Source: Asticcacaulis solisilvae
GTDB lineage: Bacteria > Pseudomonadota > Alphaproteobacteria > Caulobacterales > Caulobacteraceae
Direction: 5' to 3'
Length of the DNA stretch: 64,000 nucleotides
Assembly: GCF_017875235.1 (NCBI RefSeq)
Contig: NZ_JAGGMI010000012.1
Coordinates: 109,037-173,036, forward strand
Of the stretch, positions 9,253 to 18,289 are shown piece after piece. The first letter of the stretch is position 1, and each line of letters begins with the position of its first letter. The notes under the pieces are model-generated. The model was not told the origin of the DNA. It saw only the letters and a list, made by a program, of their open reading frames with translations, and did not search any database. The translations under genes were made by a program, and so were the position numbers.

Positions 9253-9744
9253 TTACTTGGCTTTGTTTTCGCGGAGGTTATAACCCGACTTCACGACGCC
9301 ACCGACATTGCCGGTCGAATCCTGCGGCAGGTATTCGAAGTCGATCTGAGCAAAGTTCAGCGAAACCGACTCAGCCGGAGCATCGCCCAATGCATTACCG
9401 CTGTTGTTGACGCTCGACACCAGGACGTCAGTCAGGGTGATCTTGTAGTACTCCTTGCCGCCTTCCTTGCCGCCGCCGGCCTTGCGGAAGGTAATAACGG
9501 CGCTGGGAATATGTTCACCCGTCGCGCAATGGTTGATGAGCGTTGGCGTCGCCTTGTCAACCAGCTTGTTGATGGTGATGTCCTGGAAATCGGCCTTGCC
9601 CGAACCCGAACCGCCCGCACGCCCGCCCGTGCCCGTCTGCGACACGCCGAAGCTGAAAGAATCGATATCGATTTCGCCCTTGTGCTTGGAATCCTGTGAC
9701 TCGCCAGCAATGCCCTTGAGCATCAGGAACATATCAACAGCCAT
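9253..9744 (-). CDS. hcp: T6SS tube protein Hcp (TssD)
   Basis: 163 residues. MAVDMFLMLKGIAGESQD, KGEIDIDSFSFGVSQ and the C-terminal FAQIDFEYLPQD are all Hcp hallmarks. Hexameric rings of Hcp stack into the tube expelled by sheath contraction and can carry small effectors in the lumen. The Gly-rich loop after SFGVSQ (TGTGGRAGGSGSGKADF) is the usual variable loop. This is the only hcp in the window, embedded between tssC and tagJ with a 53-base gap upstream, so it is expressed with the sheath genes. Confidence 0.97.
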   Translation of the reverse strand: MAVDMFLMLKGIAGESQDSKHKGEIDIDSFSFGVSQTGTGGRAGGSGSGKADFQDITINKLVDKATPTLINHCATGEHIPSAVITFRKAGGGKEGGKEYYKITLTDVLVSSVNNSGNALGDAPAESVSLNFAQIDFEYLPQDSTGNVGGVVKSGYNLRENKAK

Positions 9745-9797
9745 GGTAAACTCCCTTATATTGATCGCCGTCCATCATGCGGCGTATGTGATGAAAT

Positions 9798-11285
9798 TTA
9801 AGCCCCCTTGGGCAGACGCGAAACCATACTCATCGATACGTCCATGCCTTCCAGCTGGTAATGCGGGACGAACAGGAACTTCCCCTTGTAATAGCCTGGG
9901 TTTTCTTCATCCGGCACGACCTCGACCTGGGCGGCCTTGAGCGGCAGCCTGGCCTTGGTTTCCTCAGAAGACGTTTCCGGTGCACCATCGACATACTGCA
10001 TGACCCAGTTTTGCAGGTCACGCTGCAGTTGCGGCGCTTCACGGCTGCCGCCGACCCAGTCGCGCACCATGCACTTCAGGTAGTGGGCAAAGCGGCAGCT
10101 GGCGAAGATATAAGGTAGGCGCGCCGACAGGTTGGCCGAGGCCGTGGCCGCCGGATCGTCATAGACCTTCGGCTGGTGCACCGTTTGGGCGCCGATGAAG
10201 GTCGCCTGGTCGGTGTTCTTGCGATGGATAAGCGACAAGAGGCCCGAGGCCGACAGCTCGGCTTCACGGCGGTCCGAAATGGCGATTTCGGTCGGACACT
10301 TCATGTCGACGCCGCCGTCATCGGTCGGGAAGGTCGCGGTGGGCAGGCTATCGACCGTACCGCCGGATTCAACACCGCGGATACGCGTGCACCAACCCCA
10401 ATCCTTGAAGGCGTCGGTGATACGGACGCCCATGGCGTAGGAGGCATTGACCCACAGATGGTTGTCGTGCTCGCCGCCGGTATCTTCCTCAAAGTCAAAG
10501 CCGTCGACCGGATTGGTCTTGGAGCCGTAGGGCGCGCGACCCAGGAAGCGCGGCATGGTCAGGGCCAGGTAACGGCTGTCCTCGGTCGCCCGGAACCCGC
10601 GCCACGCGGCGTAGTCGGAAGCGTCGAACAGCTTGCCAAGGTCGCGCGGCTGCGACAGTTCCTGCCAGCTCTGCATGCCCATCAGGCCCGGCGCGGCATT
10701 GGAGATAAACGGCGCATGCGCGGCGGCGCCGATCTTGGCCAGGCCTTTCATGACTTCGATGTCGGGCGCGGTGTGATCGAAGGCGTAGTCGCACAGGAAG
10801 GCGCCGTAGGGCTGACCGCCCAGCTGGCCGAATTCCGACTCGTAGATTTTCTTGAACAGCGGGCTCTGGTCCCACGCCGCGTCGCGGTACTGACGCAGCA
10901 TCTTGCGCGTCTCGTCCTTGCCGATGTTCAGGACACGGATCTTGAGATCCTTGCCGGTCGGCGTGCTCATGACAAAATAGTGCAGCCCGCGCCACGCCGA
11001 TTCCAGCTTCTGGAATTCTTCGTGGTGCAGGATCTTGTTGACCTGCTCGCTCAGCTTCTTGTCGATGGCCGAGCGCATGGCGTCGAGCGTGGTGAACACG
11101 TCATGGCCGATAACGGCGGCATCGCCCAGGGCCTGCTGGGCCAGGGTCGCCACCGCCGATTCGATGCGCGAGGCGCGCACGTCATCCGTGGGCTTGAATT
11201 CTTTTTGCAGCAGCGCCGAGAAGTCGTCGAGGCCGCCGATTTCCGATGCGACGGCATCGCCTGAGCGAAGCGTTTCCTGAGCCAT
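9798..11285 (-). CDS. tssC: T6SS contractile sheath large subunit TssC
   Basis: 495 residues, the typical TssC/VipB length. The segments LESAWRGLHYFV, LFKKIYESEFGQLGGQPYG and RFAHYLKCMVRDWVGG are conserved family blocks, as is the C-terminal YYKGKFLFVPHYQLEGMDV. TssC pairs with TssB to form the helical sheath, and its N-terminus carries the ClpV-binding element. Some related alphaproteobacterial clusters carry two tssC paralogues; only one is present here. It follows tssB by 23 bases. Confidence 0.97.
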   Translation of the reverse strand: MAQETLRSGDAVASEIGGLDDFSALLQKEFKPTDDVRASRIESAVATLAQQALGDAAVIGHDVFTTLDAMRSAIDKKLSEQVNKILHHEEFQKLESAWRGLHYFVMSTPTGKDLKIRVLNIGKDETRKMLRQYRDAAWDQSPLFKKIYESEFGQLGGQPYGAFLCDYAFDHTAPDIEVMKGLAKIGAAAHAPFISNAAPGLMGMQSWQELSQPRDLGKLFDASDYAAWRGFRATEDSRYLALTMPRFLGRAPYGSKTNPVDGFDFEEDTGGEHDNHLWVNASYAMGVRITDAFKDWGWCTRIRGVESGGTVDSLPTATFPTDDGGVDMKCPTEIAISDRREAELSASGLLSLIHRKNTDQATFIGAQTVHQPKVYDDPAATASANLSARLPYIFASCRFAHYLKCMVRDWVGGSREAPQLQRDLQNWVMQYVDGAPETSSEETKARLPLKAAQVEVVPDEENPGYYKGKFLFVPHYQLEGMDVSMSMVSRLPKGA

Positions 11286-11308
11286 AATATCCGTCTCCGT
11301 TTCGCTAA

Positions 11309-11833
11309 TTATTGGTCTGCGGCTTCGTCGCCGGCCTTTTCGGCCTTGCTGGCGGCCAGGGCTTTCAGCAGGTCAGGATCCTTCAGGACCTTGTCGAGCA
11401 GCTCCTGCGCGCCATCCTTGCCATCCATGTAGATCATCAGGTCGTTCAGCTGCTGGCGGGCTTCGAGCAGCTTGTTGAGCGCCGGCACCTTCTTGGCGAC
11501 CTCGCCCGGATCGAAATCGTTCATCGACTTGAAGGTCAGGTCGATCCCCAGCTTGCCTTCGCCGGTCAGGGTGTTGTCGACATTGAAGGCGGCGCGCGGC
11601 GCGATTGCTTCCATGCGCTGGTCGAAATTGTCCATGTCGAATTCGACGAAATCGCGCTTGTCCAGCGGCTTCTTCTCGACCAGGCTCTTGCCCGACAGAT
11701 CGGACATGACGCCCATCACGAACGGCAGTTCGATCTTCTGGCGCGCACCAAAGGTTTCAACTTCATACTCGATGTGGACGCGTGGCTTGCGGTTCTGGCT
11801 GATGAAACGCTGGCCACCTTTTGACGCTGACAT
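11309..11833 (-). CDS. tssB: T6SS contractile sheath small subunit TssB
   Basis: 174 residues. The motifs VHIEYEVETFGARQKIELPFVMGVM (11 residues in from the start, split across the family block) and the downstream FRSMNDFDPG-type segment (FKSMNDFDPGEVAKKV) identify TssB/VipA. TssB interlocks with TssC to form the sheath protomer. A strong Shine-Dalgarno (AAGGGGG) lies just upstream of the ATG at 11833. The gap of 178 bases to tssA is the largest in this block and holds a possible promoter, so tssB may start its own transcription unit. Confidence 0.96.
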   Translation of the reverse strand: MSASKGGQRFISQNRKPRVHIEYEVETFGARQKIELPFVMGVMSDLSGKSLVEKKPLDKRDFVEFDMDNFDQRMEAIAPRAAFNVDNTLTGEGKLGIDLTFKSMNDFDPGEVAKKVPALNKLLEARQQLNDLMIYMDGKDGAQELLDKVLKDPDLLKALAASKAEKAGDEAADQ

Positions 11834-11966
11834 GGCAACCCCCTTGCATAAGGTTCAGGCCTTAAGCCTGGTGCTTTGTTACGGCCCCGAGGCACGCCAG
11901 AGGGCACTGTGATTGCGGGAAACTATCGCCCGCCCTTTTTGCTTTTACAAGCGAATTTCATGCTTG

Positions 11967-11994
11967 ATTTTATATTAACGCCATTTTTACGCAA
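11967..11994 (-). promoter_or_regulatory. putative sigma70-type promoter for tssB operon
   Basis: On the minus strand a TTGCGT hexamer (11989-11994) is followed, 16 bases later, by TAAAAT (11967-11972) in an AT-rich patch, about 130 bases before tssB. The rest of the 178-base tssA-tssB gap contains only weak dyads (GCGGG/CCCGC and CAGGC/GCCTG). The assignment rests on hexamer resemblance only; alphaproteobacterial promoters vary. Confidence 0.3.
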
Positions 11995-12011
11995 TCGGAC
12001 GCGGTAACTGG

Positions 12012-13019
12012 TTAATAGCCTTCTTCCTTTGGACGCGGCATTAGCACGCTACGCGCTTCATGGACGCTGTTCGGCGCGATATCCTCGAGCACGGCAAGGA
12101 AGTCGAGCGTCACCCACTCGCGCGCCCGCCGCAATGCCATCGGCACCGGACTGGTCGGCTCCTTGCGGCGGTAATAGTCGCTGATGGCGTCGATCGCACG
12201 GATGACATCCTCCCGCGATTCGATCGCACCCGGCGCCCCTACGCCGGCACGCCCGCCGCCGCCCGATGACGCCGCCGACACGTCTTCGTCCGCCTCGGCG
12301 GCGTCATCACCGCCCCCCAGACTGGTAAAGGCCGCAAGGCCCGACCGCATCCCCTTAAGCGCTTCGTAGGTTGGCGCGAAATTGACCGAAGTACCGCCTT
12401 CGGAGTTGGCCGTCATGACGCCGTCGGCGATCCGCAGCGCCTCGACAATCGTGTCGAGCTGCTGGACGACCGCCTCAAGCTCTTCAGGCGGCGTTTCCTG
12501 CACGGCGGCCCGGAACATACCGTAACCATCCTCGCTGTCGCCGTTCAGCGTGAACCGTTCGATATCGACGCTCGAATATTCGCCGAGGCGCGGGTGGCGG
12601 ATAAGGATGATGTTCCTGAGCGGGCCCAGGAATTCCCCTATACGGGTCAGCGCCTCGCAAGGCGCCTTGCGGCCCTGGAAACCGTATTCTTCCAGCTGCG
12701 GGTGGACCGTATCCCAGTAATTGCCGACAAGCCCCGCCAGGAATTTGGCGCCGGTCTCGACGACGTCGATCTGCGCCATGCGCGCGCCCGCGCGCATCAG
12801 ATAAACAGCCAGCGAGATGTCCTTGGTGCGAGCGCTTTGCCCTTCGATCAGACGGACGATGGCGCGCCAGTCGATATCGCCCTCGTTGGCGGCGCCACCG
12901 CCCGCGGAGGTCTCGAACGCCGCCTCGATCTCCTGGCGCTCGCCGTCATATTCCAGGTTTTCCCCGACCGGATTGTCTTCCGAAACAGGCTCAAGCAGCG
13001 TTTCGACATCCACGGCCAT
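12012..13019 (-). CDS. tssA: T6SS cap/assembly protein TssA
   Basis: 335 residues. The N-terminal ImpA_N-type region is clear: LLEPVSEDNPVGENLEYD, then DIDWRAIVRLIEGQSARTKDI and LVGNYWDTVHPQLEE. A low-complexity Gly/Ala/Ser linker (about 238-262) precedes a short C-terminal domain (ESREDVIRAIDAISDYYRRKEPTSPVPMALRRA). TssA organises baseplate and tail assembly; the short C-terminus with the SDYYRRKEPTSPVP motif places it with the ImpA/TagA-like short class rather than the long ring-forming class. It heads the minus-strand block and is preceded by the OmpA-family gene. Confidence 0.94.
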   Translation of the reverse strand: MAVDVETLLEPVSEDNPVGENLEYDGERQEIEAAFETSAGGGAANEGDIDWRAIVRLIEGQSARTKDISLAVYLMRAGARMAQIDVVETGAKFLAGLVGNYWDTVHPQLEEYGFQGRKAPCEALTRIGEFLGPLRNIILIRHPRLGEYSSVDIERFTLNGDSEDGYGMFRAAVQETPPEELEAVVQQLDTIVEALRIADGVMTANSEGGTSVNFAPTYEALKGMRSGLAAFTSLGGGDDAAEADEDVSAASSGGGGRAGVGAPGAIESREDVIRAIDAISDYYRRKEPTSPVPMALRRAREWVTLDFLAVLEDIAPNSVHEARSVLMPRPKEEGY

Positions 13020-13139
13020 TCAGCACTCCAGTCTCGCCCAAGTCGCGGCGCACAGCCGCGACGCGGCTCTGTTATGAACCGACGATGCACAGGACCACGC
13101 GCCCGCTACACCGCCCTACAACTACGCAATACTGAAAAC

Positions 13140-13817
13140 TTAGCTGGCGCGGACCAGCTCGACACGGCGGTTGGCCGGCGAACGCTTGGACACACCCGAA
13201 AGCGGACGGTTCGGACCAAAACCCTCAGCCTTCAGGCGGCTGGACGACACGCCATTGGCCACCAGGTAGTCGACGACCGACTGCGCCCGGCGCTGCGACA
13301 GGTCCATATTCTTCGAATAGGCGCCGCTTGCATCGGTATGGCCCTCAATGACGAAGGTCATGGCCGACAGTTGCGGCGACTGCATGGCAGTCACATACTT
13401 GGACAATTCCGTCTTGGCACCATCGGTCAGGTCGGCCGAGCCAACAGTGAAGTTGACCTGCATGGTCAGCTGGCTGTTCGAAGCCGCGGCCGGCTGCGCG
13501 GCCTTCCTGCTGGCCTTGGCGACCTGGGCCTTGCCGGCGGCAGGCTTTGCGGCCGCGGGCGTCTCGGGACGCTTCTGCAGGCTGAACATCTTTTCCGGAC
13601 CGGTGTCCTGCTGCTTCTTCTGCAGGCTGAACATCTTCTCGTCGCCGATCGTCTTCTGCTCGCCCTCAGGCGCGGGCGCCGCATCACAGGTGTCGGACAT
13701 CTTGCAGATAATATCGTCTGTCGTCGTCGCCGACTGCGCAAACGCAGACGTATGCGCAAAGATCAATCCGGCAGCCGTCAGGCCGCATGCTATGGTTAAT
13801 CTATTCTTAACGCGCAT
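13140..13817 (-). CDS. OmpA-family periplasmic/outer-membrane protein in T6SS cluster
   Basis: 225 residues. A signal peptide (about 1-27, ending AFAQ) is followed by a short Cys-containing segment (ICKMSDTCD), then two copies of EKMFSLQK (starting near 60 and 75), an Ala/Lys/Pro-rich linker, and a C-terminal OmpA-like peptidoglycan-binding domain with VIEGHTDASGAYSKNMDLS and RRAQSVVDYLVANG. The domain's conserved Asp and Arg for diaminopimelate binding appear present. The gene lies 120 bases upstream of tssA on the same strand and divergent from vgrG. It may anchor the T6SS membrane complex to the wall, or be a general envelope protein. TssL in this cluster already has its own OmpA domain, so the reason for a second one is unclear. 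Confidence 0.85.
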   Translation of the reverse strand: MRVKNRLTIACGLTAAGLIFAHTSAFAQSATTTDDIICKMSDTCDAAPAPEGEQKTIGDEKMFSLQKKQQDTGPEKMFSLQKRPETPAAAKPAAGKAQVAKASRKAAQPAAASNSQLTMQVNFTVGSADLTDGAKTELSKYVTAMQSPQLSAMTFVIEGHTDASGAYSKNMDLSQRRAQSVVDYLVANGVSSSRLKAEGFGPNRPLSGVSKRSPANRRVELVRAS

Positions 13818-13830
13818 GGTTATCTTCCTG

Positions 13831-13849
13831 TTTGTTACTTTTTAACAAA
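13831..13849. repeat. 7-bp inverted repeat upstream of the OmpA-family gene
   Basis: TTTGTTA (13831-13837) and TAACAAA (13843-13849) form a perfect inverted repeat around a 5-base loop, 13 bases before the OmpA-family start codon. It could be an operator or a 5' UTR hairpin. The rest of the ompA-vgrG gap (13,818-14,005) is AT-rich and probably holds the divergent promoters. Confidence 0.4.
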
Positions 13850-14005
13850 ATATACTGCGCAACGTACGGCAAATTATCCCATTTACAAAACGGGCGCAAC
13901 TGCATTACCCTTGCGCCACAATAATAAATGGTTACCTCATGCCGGCCCTAGCCGCCGGGGAGCCAGCGAACGCGTCCGCGTCAGGACTGACCGTTAGGGA
14001 GTCGC

Positions 14006-16195
14006 GTGTTGTTTAACCAGAACCTCCACACCGTCGCCAGCATCGGCCTGTCCATCGGTAAGAATGCTGCCGATCTGGTACGCTTCGAAGCGAACGAAGC
14101 CCTGGGCGAGCTGTTCCAGCTTACGGTCGAGGTTCTGTTCAGAGACGCCGCGAACCAAAGCGTCGACCTCGCCAAGTGTCTCGGCGAGGCGGCGACGGTT
14201 ACCCTCACGCAAGGCAATGGCTCTATCAGGCATTTCCACGGCGTGGTCGTTTCCGTCGCCTTCGTCGAGCGGACGGTCACCGGCGTTCGCGCGCAGCTGA
14301 TCATGCGCCCGCGCCTCTATCTTTTTGCGCACAATAAGGACACCCGCCTGTTCGAAGAGATGACCGCTCCGGAGATCATCACGTCCGTCCTCGGCGTATG
14401 CGGCGTCGCCCACACCAAGAAGCTGTCCGGTACCTACCGCAAGCGCGGCTACACAACCCAATTTGGTGAAAGCCACTTCGCCTTCATCTCCCGGCTGATG
14501 GAAGAAGAAGGCATCTACTACTACTTCACCCACAACGAAGCCGCGCATACCCTTGTCCTAAGCGATAGCAAGTCGTCGCACGACAAAGCCAGGCCTGACC
14601 TCCTCGTCTACGATCCGGACATGGACGACATCAATATCGCCAATACCCTGGACAAGGGCGACAACTTTGTTCACACCTGGCAGCAGACCCTGTCGGCGTT
14701 GGGCCACAAAGAAGTGAACCTGTGGGACAACCTGTTCACCATGCCCGGCAACCACCTCGAACAGACGTCCGCGCTGCTGGCTCATCCCGGCGGTAACAAG
14801 GTCCCCATGGTCGCCGAGGTCTACGACTTCGAGGGCACTTACGACCTGCACCAACCGGCCAGCGGCGAAGAGGACGCGGGTGAAGGCAATCGGCATATCC
14901 AGTTCGCCAAGGCGCGCGCCAAGCTGCGCAGCGAAATCCTCGAAGCCCGCCGCCGCACCCACGTTGCCATCGCCCTCTCCCCTATGCTGGCCTGCGGCGC
15001 GACCTTCAGGCTTGAGGATCAGCCGAAAGGCATGATTGAGGTCGACGAATTCCTGATGACCCGCGTGCGCACCGTCGTCTATGGCGCGGGCTTTGAAAGC
15101 GGCAGCGGGAAGTCGGCCGAGAATATCACCGAGATGGAGGTCATTCCGCACGACACGCCGTGGCGCAGCGAGCCCGCAACGCCGCGGCCGATCGCCCACG
15201 GCCCCCAGACCGCGATCGTGGTGGGCCCCAAGGACGAGGAAATCTTCACCGACAAGTACGGCCGCGTAAAGGTCCAGTTCCCCTGGGACCGGGTCGGCAA
15301 GAACGACCCCCACAGTTCGGCCTGGCTGCGCGTGGCCCAGACCGGCGGGCTTGGCAATATCAACATGCCGCGCGTCGGCCATGAGGTCCTGGTCGGCTTC
15401 CTGGACGGCAATCCCGATCGCCCCATCGTCATCGGCCGGCTGTTCAACGCCGAGCAGATGCCGATCTATGCGCTGCCGGATCACAAGACGCGGACGGTCT
15501 GGCGCAGCAAGACCTACGGCGTGCCGACCGGCAAGAGCGCCACGGAGGCGCTGGACAAGGAATCGAAGCCGCTGGACGACGTCAAGGATACCGACGGCAA
15601 CGAACTGCGCTTCGAAGACAAGTACGGCGAGGAAGAAGTATTCCTGCTGGCCCACCGCAACATGAACACGCGCGTGCGCTTCGACGAGACGCACCATGTC
15701 GGCCGCAACCAGGAAACCAAGATCTGGTTCGACGCCGTCCGTGACGTCGAACGCGACCAGTCCGTGTCCATTGGCCGCGACTCCGAAGTCAAGATCGGTC
15801 AGCACAGCACGATCGAAACCACGGGCAATGAAAAGCGGACCGTTAAGGGCACCAGCGACGTTACCATAACCGGCAGTCATACGGTTCTGATGGAGGCCGA
15901 AGCCTCCTACACGACCAAGGGCAAGAATACCGTCAAGGTCGATGGCGACGACAAGCAGGATTACGGCGGCAAGTCCGAAATCGATGTCGGCTCGACCCTG
16001 ACCATCAAGGCCGGAACCAAAATCGTGCTGTCCGTTGGCGGCAACTCGATCGAGATTTCGCAAACCGGCATCAAGATCAACGGCACCATGGTCAAGATAG
16101 ACGCGCAGGCAACCGCCGACTTTTCGGGCGCCATGACGACGGTCAAGGCGTCCGGCGTCCTGACCGCCCAGGGTAGCCTGGTGAAAATAAACTAG
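14006..16195 (+). CDS. vgrG: T6SS spike protein VgrG (TssI)
   Basis: About 729 residues from a GTG at 14006 behind AGGGAG; TTG at 14009 is an alternative. Residues about 1-370 are the gp27-like region (FESHFAFISRLMEEEGIYYYF-type block, split here as GESHFAFISRLMEEEG). The OB-fold follows, with EIFTDKYGRVKVQFPWDR and WLRVAQTGGLGNINMPRVG, then a gp5-like beta-helix needle with repeats such as QSVSIGRDSEVKIGQ. The protein ends within the needle (LTAQGSLVKIN) and carries no C-terminal effector domain, so cargo must bind through adaptors or the PAAR tip. It is the only vgrG here and heads a plus-strand operon with the next three genes. Confidence 0.96.
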   Translation: MLFNQNLHTVASIGLSIGKNAADLVRFEANEALGELFQLTVEVLFRDAANQSVDLAKCLGEAATVTLTQGNGSIRHFHGVVVSVAFVERTVTGVRAQLIMRPRLYLFAHNKDTRLFEEMTAPEIITSVLGVCGVAHTKKLSGTYRKRGYTTQFGESHFAFISRLMEEEGIYYYFTHNEAAHTLVLSDSKSSHDKARPDLLVYDPDMDDINIANTLDKGDNFVHTWQQTLSALGHKEVNLWDNLFTMPGNHLEQTSALLAHPGGNKVPMVAEVYDFEGTYDLHQPASGEEDAGEGNRHIQFAKARAKLRSEILEARRRTHVAIALSPMLACGATFRLEDQPKGMIEVDEFLMTRVRTVVYGAGFESGSGKSAENITEMEVIPHDTPWRSEPATPRPIAHGPQTAIVVGPKDEEIFTDKYGRVKVQFPWDRVGKNDPHSSAWLRVAQTGGLGNINMPRVGHEVLVGFLDGNPDRPIVIGRLFNAEQMPIYALPDHKTRTVWRSKTYGVPTGKSATEALDKESKPLDDVKDTDGNELRFEDKYGEEEVFLLAHRNMNTRVRFDETHHVGRNQETKIWFDAVRDVERDQSVSIGRDSEVKIGQHSTIETTGNEKRTVKGTSDVTITGSHTVLMEAEASYTTKGKNTVKVDGDDKQDYGGKSEIDVGSTLTIKAGTKIVLSVGGNSIEISQTGIKINGTMVKIDAQATADFSGAMTTVKASGVLTAQGSLVKIN

Positions 16196-16198
16196 GGA

Positions 16199-16759
16199 AT
16201 GGCCATGTCCGAATGGGCTTTGATACAGTGGTCGCAGGCGCGCCAGATCACGCAGACCATGGGCATAAAGGATGCCCAGGCGCCGGCGGCCGGAATTACT
16301 CCCGGACAGCATTTCGCCAGTCTGGTCGCGGCCGACCGCCTGCCCGATGCCGTGCAGTTCCTGGCGCACGCCCTGCCGCGTTACGAAGCCGTGCAATGGG
16401 CGGCCAACGCCATGGGACGCTTACGGCCCGCCGCCGACCGCGACCTCGACGAAGCCCGCGCCTTCGATACCGCCCACCAATGGCTGCGCGACCCTGACGA
16501 ACGTCTGCGCCGGACAGCCGAGTCCCTGGCCGAAGCCATGGAAGAGCCGGTGCCGGAAAAGCTGCTGCTTCAGGCCATCTTCCTGTCGGGCGGCTCGATC
16601 GCTCCGGAAGACCTGCCGCCCGTGCATCCGCGCCCTGATACCGCCGCCAAGCTGGCCGGCGCGGCCATATTGCTGGCCGCCTTCGCCACGCCGGAGCCGC
16701 AAAACGCGCTGAAGCAGGTTTTGCAGGATGGCGAAAAGCTGGCGACACGCGTATCCTGA
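16199..16759 (+). CDS. T6SS-linked DUF6931-type protein
   Basis: 186 residues starting 3 bases after vgrG (ATG at 16199; a second ATG at 16205 is equally possible). It is mostly helical and Ala/Leu-rich: ASLVAADRLPDAVQFLAHALP, YEAVQWAANAMGRL and PDERLRRTAESLAEAM. It has neither signal peptide nor membrane segment. Small proteins of this type lie between vgrG and the FHA gene in alphaproteobacterial T6SS loci; I believe they are classified as DUF6931, from memory. The position suggests a spike-associated or regulatory role, but no function is established from the sequence. Confidence 0.6.
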   Translation: MAMSEWALIQWSQARQITQTMGIKDAQAPAAGITPGQHFASLVAADRLPDAVQFLAHALPRYEAVQWAANAMGRLRPAADRDLDEARAFDTAHQWLRDPDERLRRTAESLAEAMEEPVPEKLLLQAIFLSGGSIAPEDLPPVHPRPDTAAKLAGAAILLAAFATPEPQNALKQVLQDGEKLATRVS

Positions 16760-16763
16760 CAGC

Positions 16764-18266
16764 ATGAGCCTTACCCTGACGATCCTGGGCCGCGACCGGC
16801 TTGACAATGGTCTTCCCGCCCACCTGCAACTCAATGAACGCGGCGCCATTATCGGCCGCTCGCCAACGGTAAGCTGGTGCCTTCCCGACCCCAGCAACTT
16901 CGTTTCATCGCGTCACTGCGAAATCAGCTATCGCGACGGCGGCTACTGGCTTAGCGACACCAGCACCAACGGCACGGCCGTCAACGGCGCGCCCTTGAGC
17001 GGTCCGCACCGTCTGCGCACCGGCGACGTCGTCGCCATCGGCAACTATCAGATCCGCGCCGAAATCGCCGGTGAGGCCGCCCCAAGCGCTTCGGCCTCGG
17101 CTCCGCAGTCGAGCAGCGGATGGGCGGGTTGGGACAATGTCGCGCCGTCGCCTACGGCCTCATCGGGCGACGACTGGAACCGCCCGGCGCCCCAGGCCGC
17201 CATCAGCGGCACGGGTGCCATGTCGCAGAACTGGACGCCGCCGACCGCCAAGAGCGACGCCGACACCAAAAACGACCTTTGGGGTGCGCCGCCGACCGTC
17301 ACCCCCTCCCCGACATCGGCGCCCGCGCAACCGGCGTCTGCCTGGGGCCCCGCGCCCGCAGCCGCACAGGCGGCAGCACCCGTTTCCGACCCCTGGGGCA
17401 GCGCGCCGCAGCAGCAGCCTGCGCAAGCCGCTTCAGCCTGGTCCAGCGAAGGCCACGGCACGGCGCCGGCCGGCGACGATATCTGGGGCAAGATCGCCGA
17501 CGGCTATGTCGTCGACTGGGCGCGCGGCGGCTTCGGCCAGCCGGCGACGCCCGCGCCCGCCGCCGATCCGCTGGGGCTCAATCGCACGCCGGACCTGCCG
17601 CCAGCGGCACCCTCTTCGCAAGCCTGGGCCAGTTCCGCGCCCGTGCCGCCACCAGCCGCCCAACCGGTAAGCTATGCGGTCTCCGGCAACGCCTTCAGCA
17701 ACTTTATCGGTACGCTCGGCGTCGATCCCTCAGCCTTGAAATCGAGCGAGGCGCAAACCCTGGAAACCTCTGCGATCCTGCTGCGCCGCCTGATCGCCGG
17801 CATGGTGGTCATGCTCGAAGCCCGCGCCCGCGCCAAGGCCCAGATGGGAGCTCAGACGACGGCGCTGTCCTTCGACGGCAACAACCCGATGAAGTTCGCC
17901 CGCACACCGGAACAGGCGCTGCTGCAGCTGCTGAACCCGCCGGAACGCGGCTTCATGCCCGCCGACAAGGCGATCGAGGATGCCTTTCTGGACCTGCAGT
18001 CGCACCAGATGGCGACGCTTCGGGCCATGCAGGGCGCCCTGAAGGCCACGCTCGACCGCTTCTCGCCCAATGCCATCCGCGAACGCGCCGAGCAAAAGGG
18101 TATCATGGCCAAGATCTTCCAGGATTCGCGCGATGCCGCGCTGTGGAAGGCTTATGAACGCGAATTCTCGGGCGTCGTGTCCGGTTCGGACGAGGCCTTC
18201 ATGGACGTCTTCTCGAAGGAATTCCGCAAGGCTTATGAAGAACTGACCGCGAAGAAGGGGTTTTAG
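16764..18266 (+). CDS. tagH: T6SS FHA-domain protein TagH (Fha)
   Basis: About 500 residues from the ATG at 16764, 4 bases after the previous stop; an in-frame upstream ATG overlaps that gene and is less likely. Residues about 1-95 form an FHA domain with the phosphothreonine-binding pattern GRSPTVSWCLPD, SSRHCEI and STNGTAVNG. A long Pro/Ala/Ser/Trp-rich low-complexity linker follows (about 100-310, repeated WGxAP-like pieces). The C-terminal domain (about 312-500) has the TagH family pattern, from NAFSNFIGTLGVDP through IAGMVVMLEARARAKAQMG to DVFSKEFRKAYEEL. Fha proteins bind PpkA-phosphorylated threonines and license T6SS assembly; ppkA, pppA and tagF lie on the opposite strand. Confidence 0.93.
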   Translation: MSLTLTILGRDRLDNGLPAHLQLNERGAIIGRSPTVSWCLPDPSNFVSSRHCEISYRDGGYWLSDTSTNGTAVNGAPLSGPHRLRTGDVVAIGNYQIRAEIAGEAAPSASASAPQSSSGWAGWDNVAPSPTASSGDDWNRPAPQAAISGTGAMSQNWTPPTAKSDADTKNDLWGAPPTVTPSPTSAPAQPASAWGPAPAAAQAAAPVSDPWGSAPQQQPAQAASAWSSEGHGTAPAGDDIWGKIADGYVVDWARGGFGQPATPAPAADPLGLNRTPDLPPAAPSSQAWASSAPVPPPAAQPVSYAVSGNAFSNFIGTLGVDPSALKSSEAQTLETSAILLRRLIAGMVVMLEARARAKAQMGAQTTALSFDGNNPMKFARTPEQALLQLLNPPERGFMPADKAIEDAFLDLQSHQMATLRAMQGALKATLDRFSPNAIRERAEQKGIMAKIFQDSRDAALWKAYEREFSGVVSGSDEAFMDVFSKEFRKAYEELTAKKGF

Positions 18267-18289
18267 ATTCGAAAGAGGGGGAGCAGTAG

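Noticed and set aside
11890..11945. GCGGG/CCCGC dyad with adjacent T run as terminator
   Set aside because: The T run is on the plus-strand side, where no plus-strand gene ends; in the direction of tssA the stem has no T-tract.
14558..16396. 612-residue minus-strand open frame antisense to vgrG
   Set aside because: The vgrG frame has clear family blocks throughout; the antisense product has no recognisable domain.
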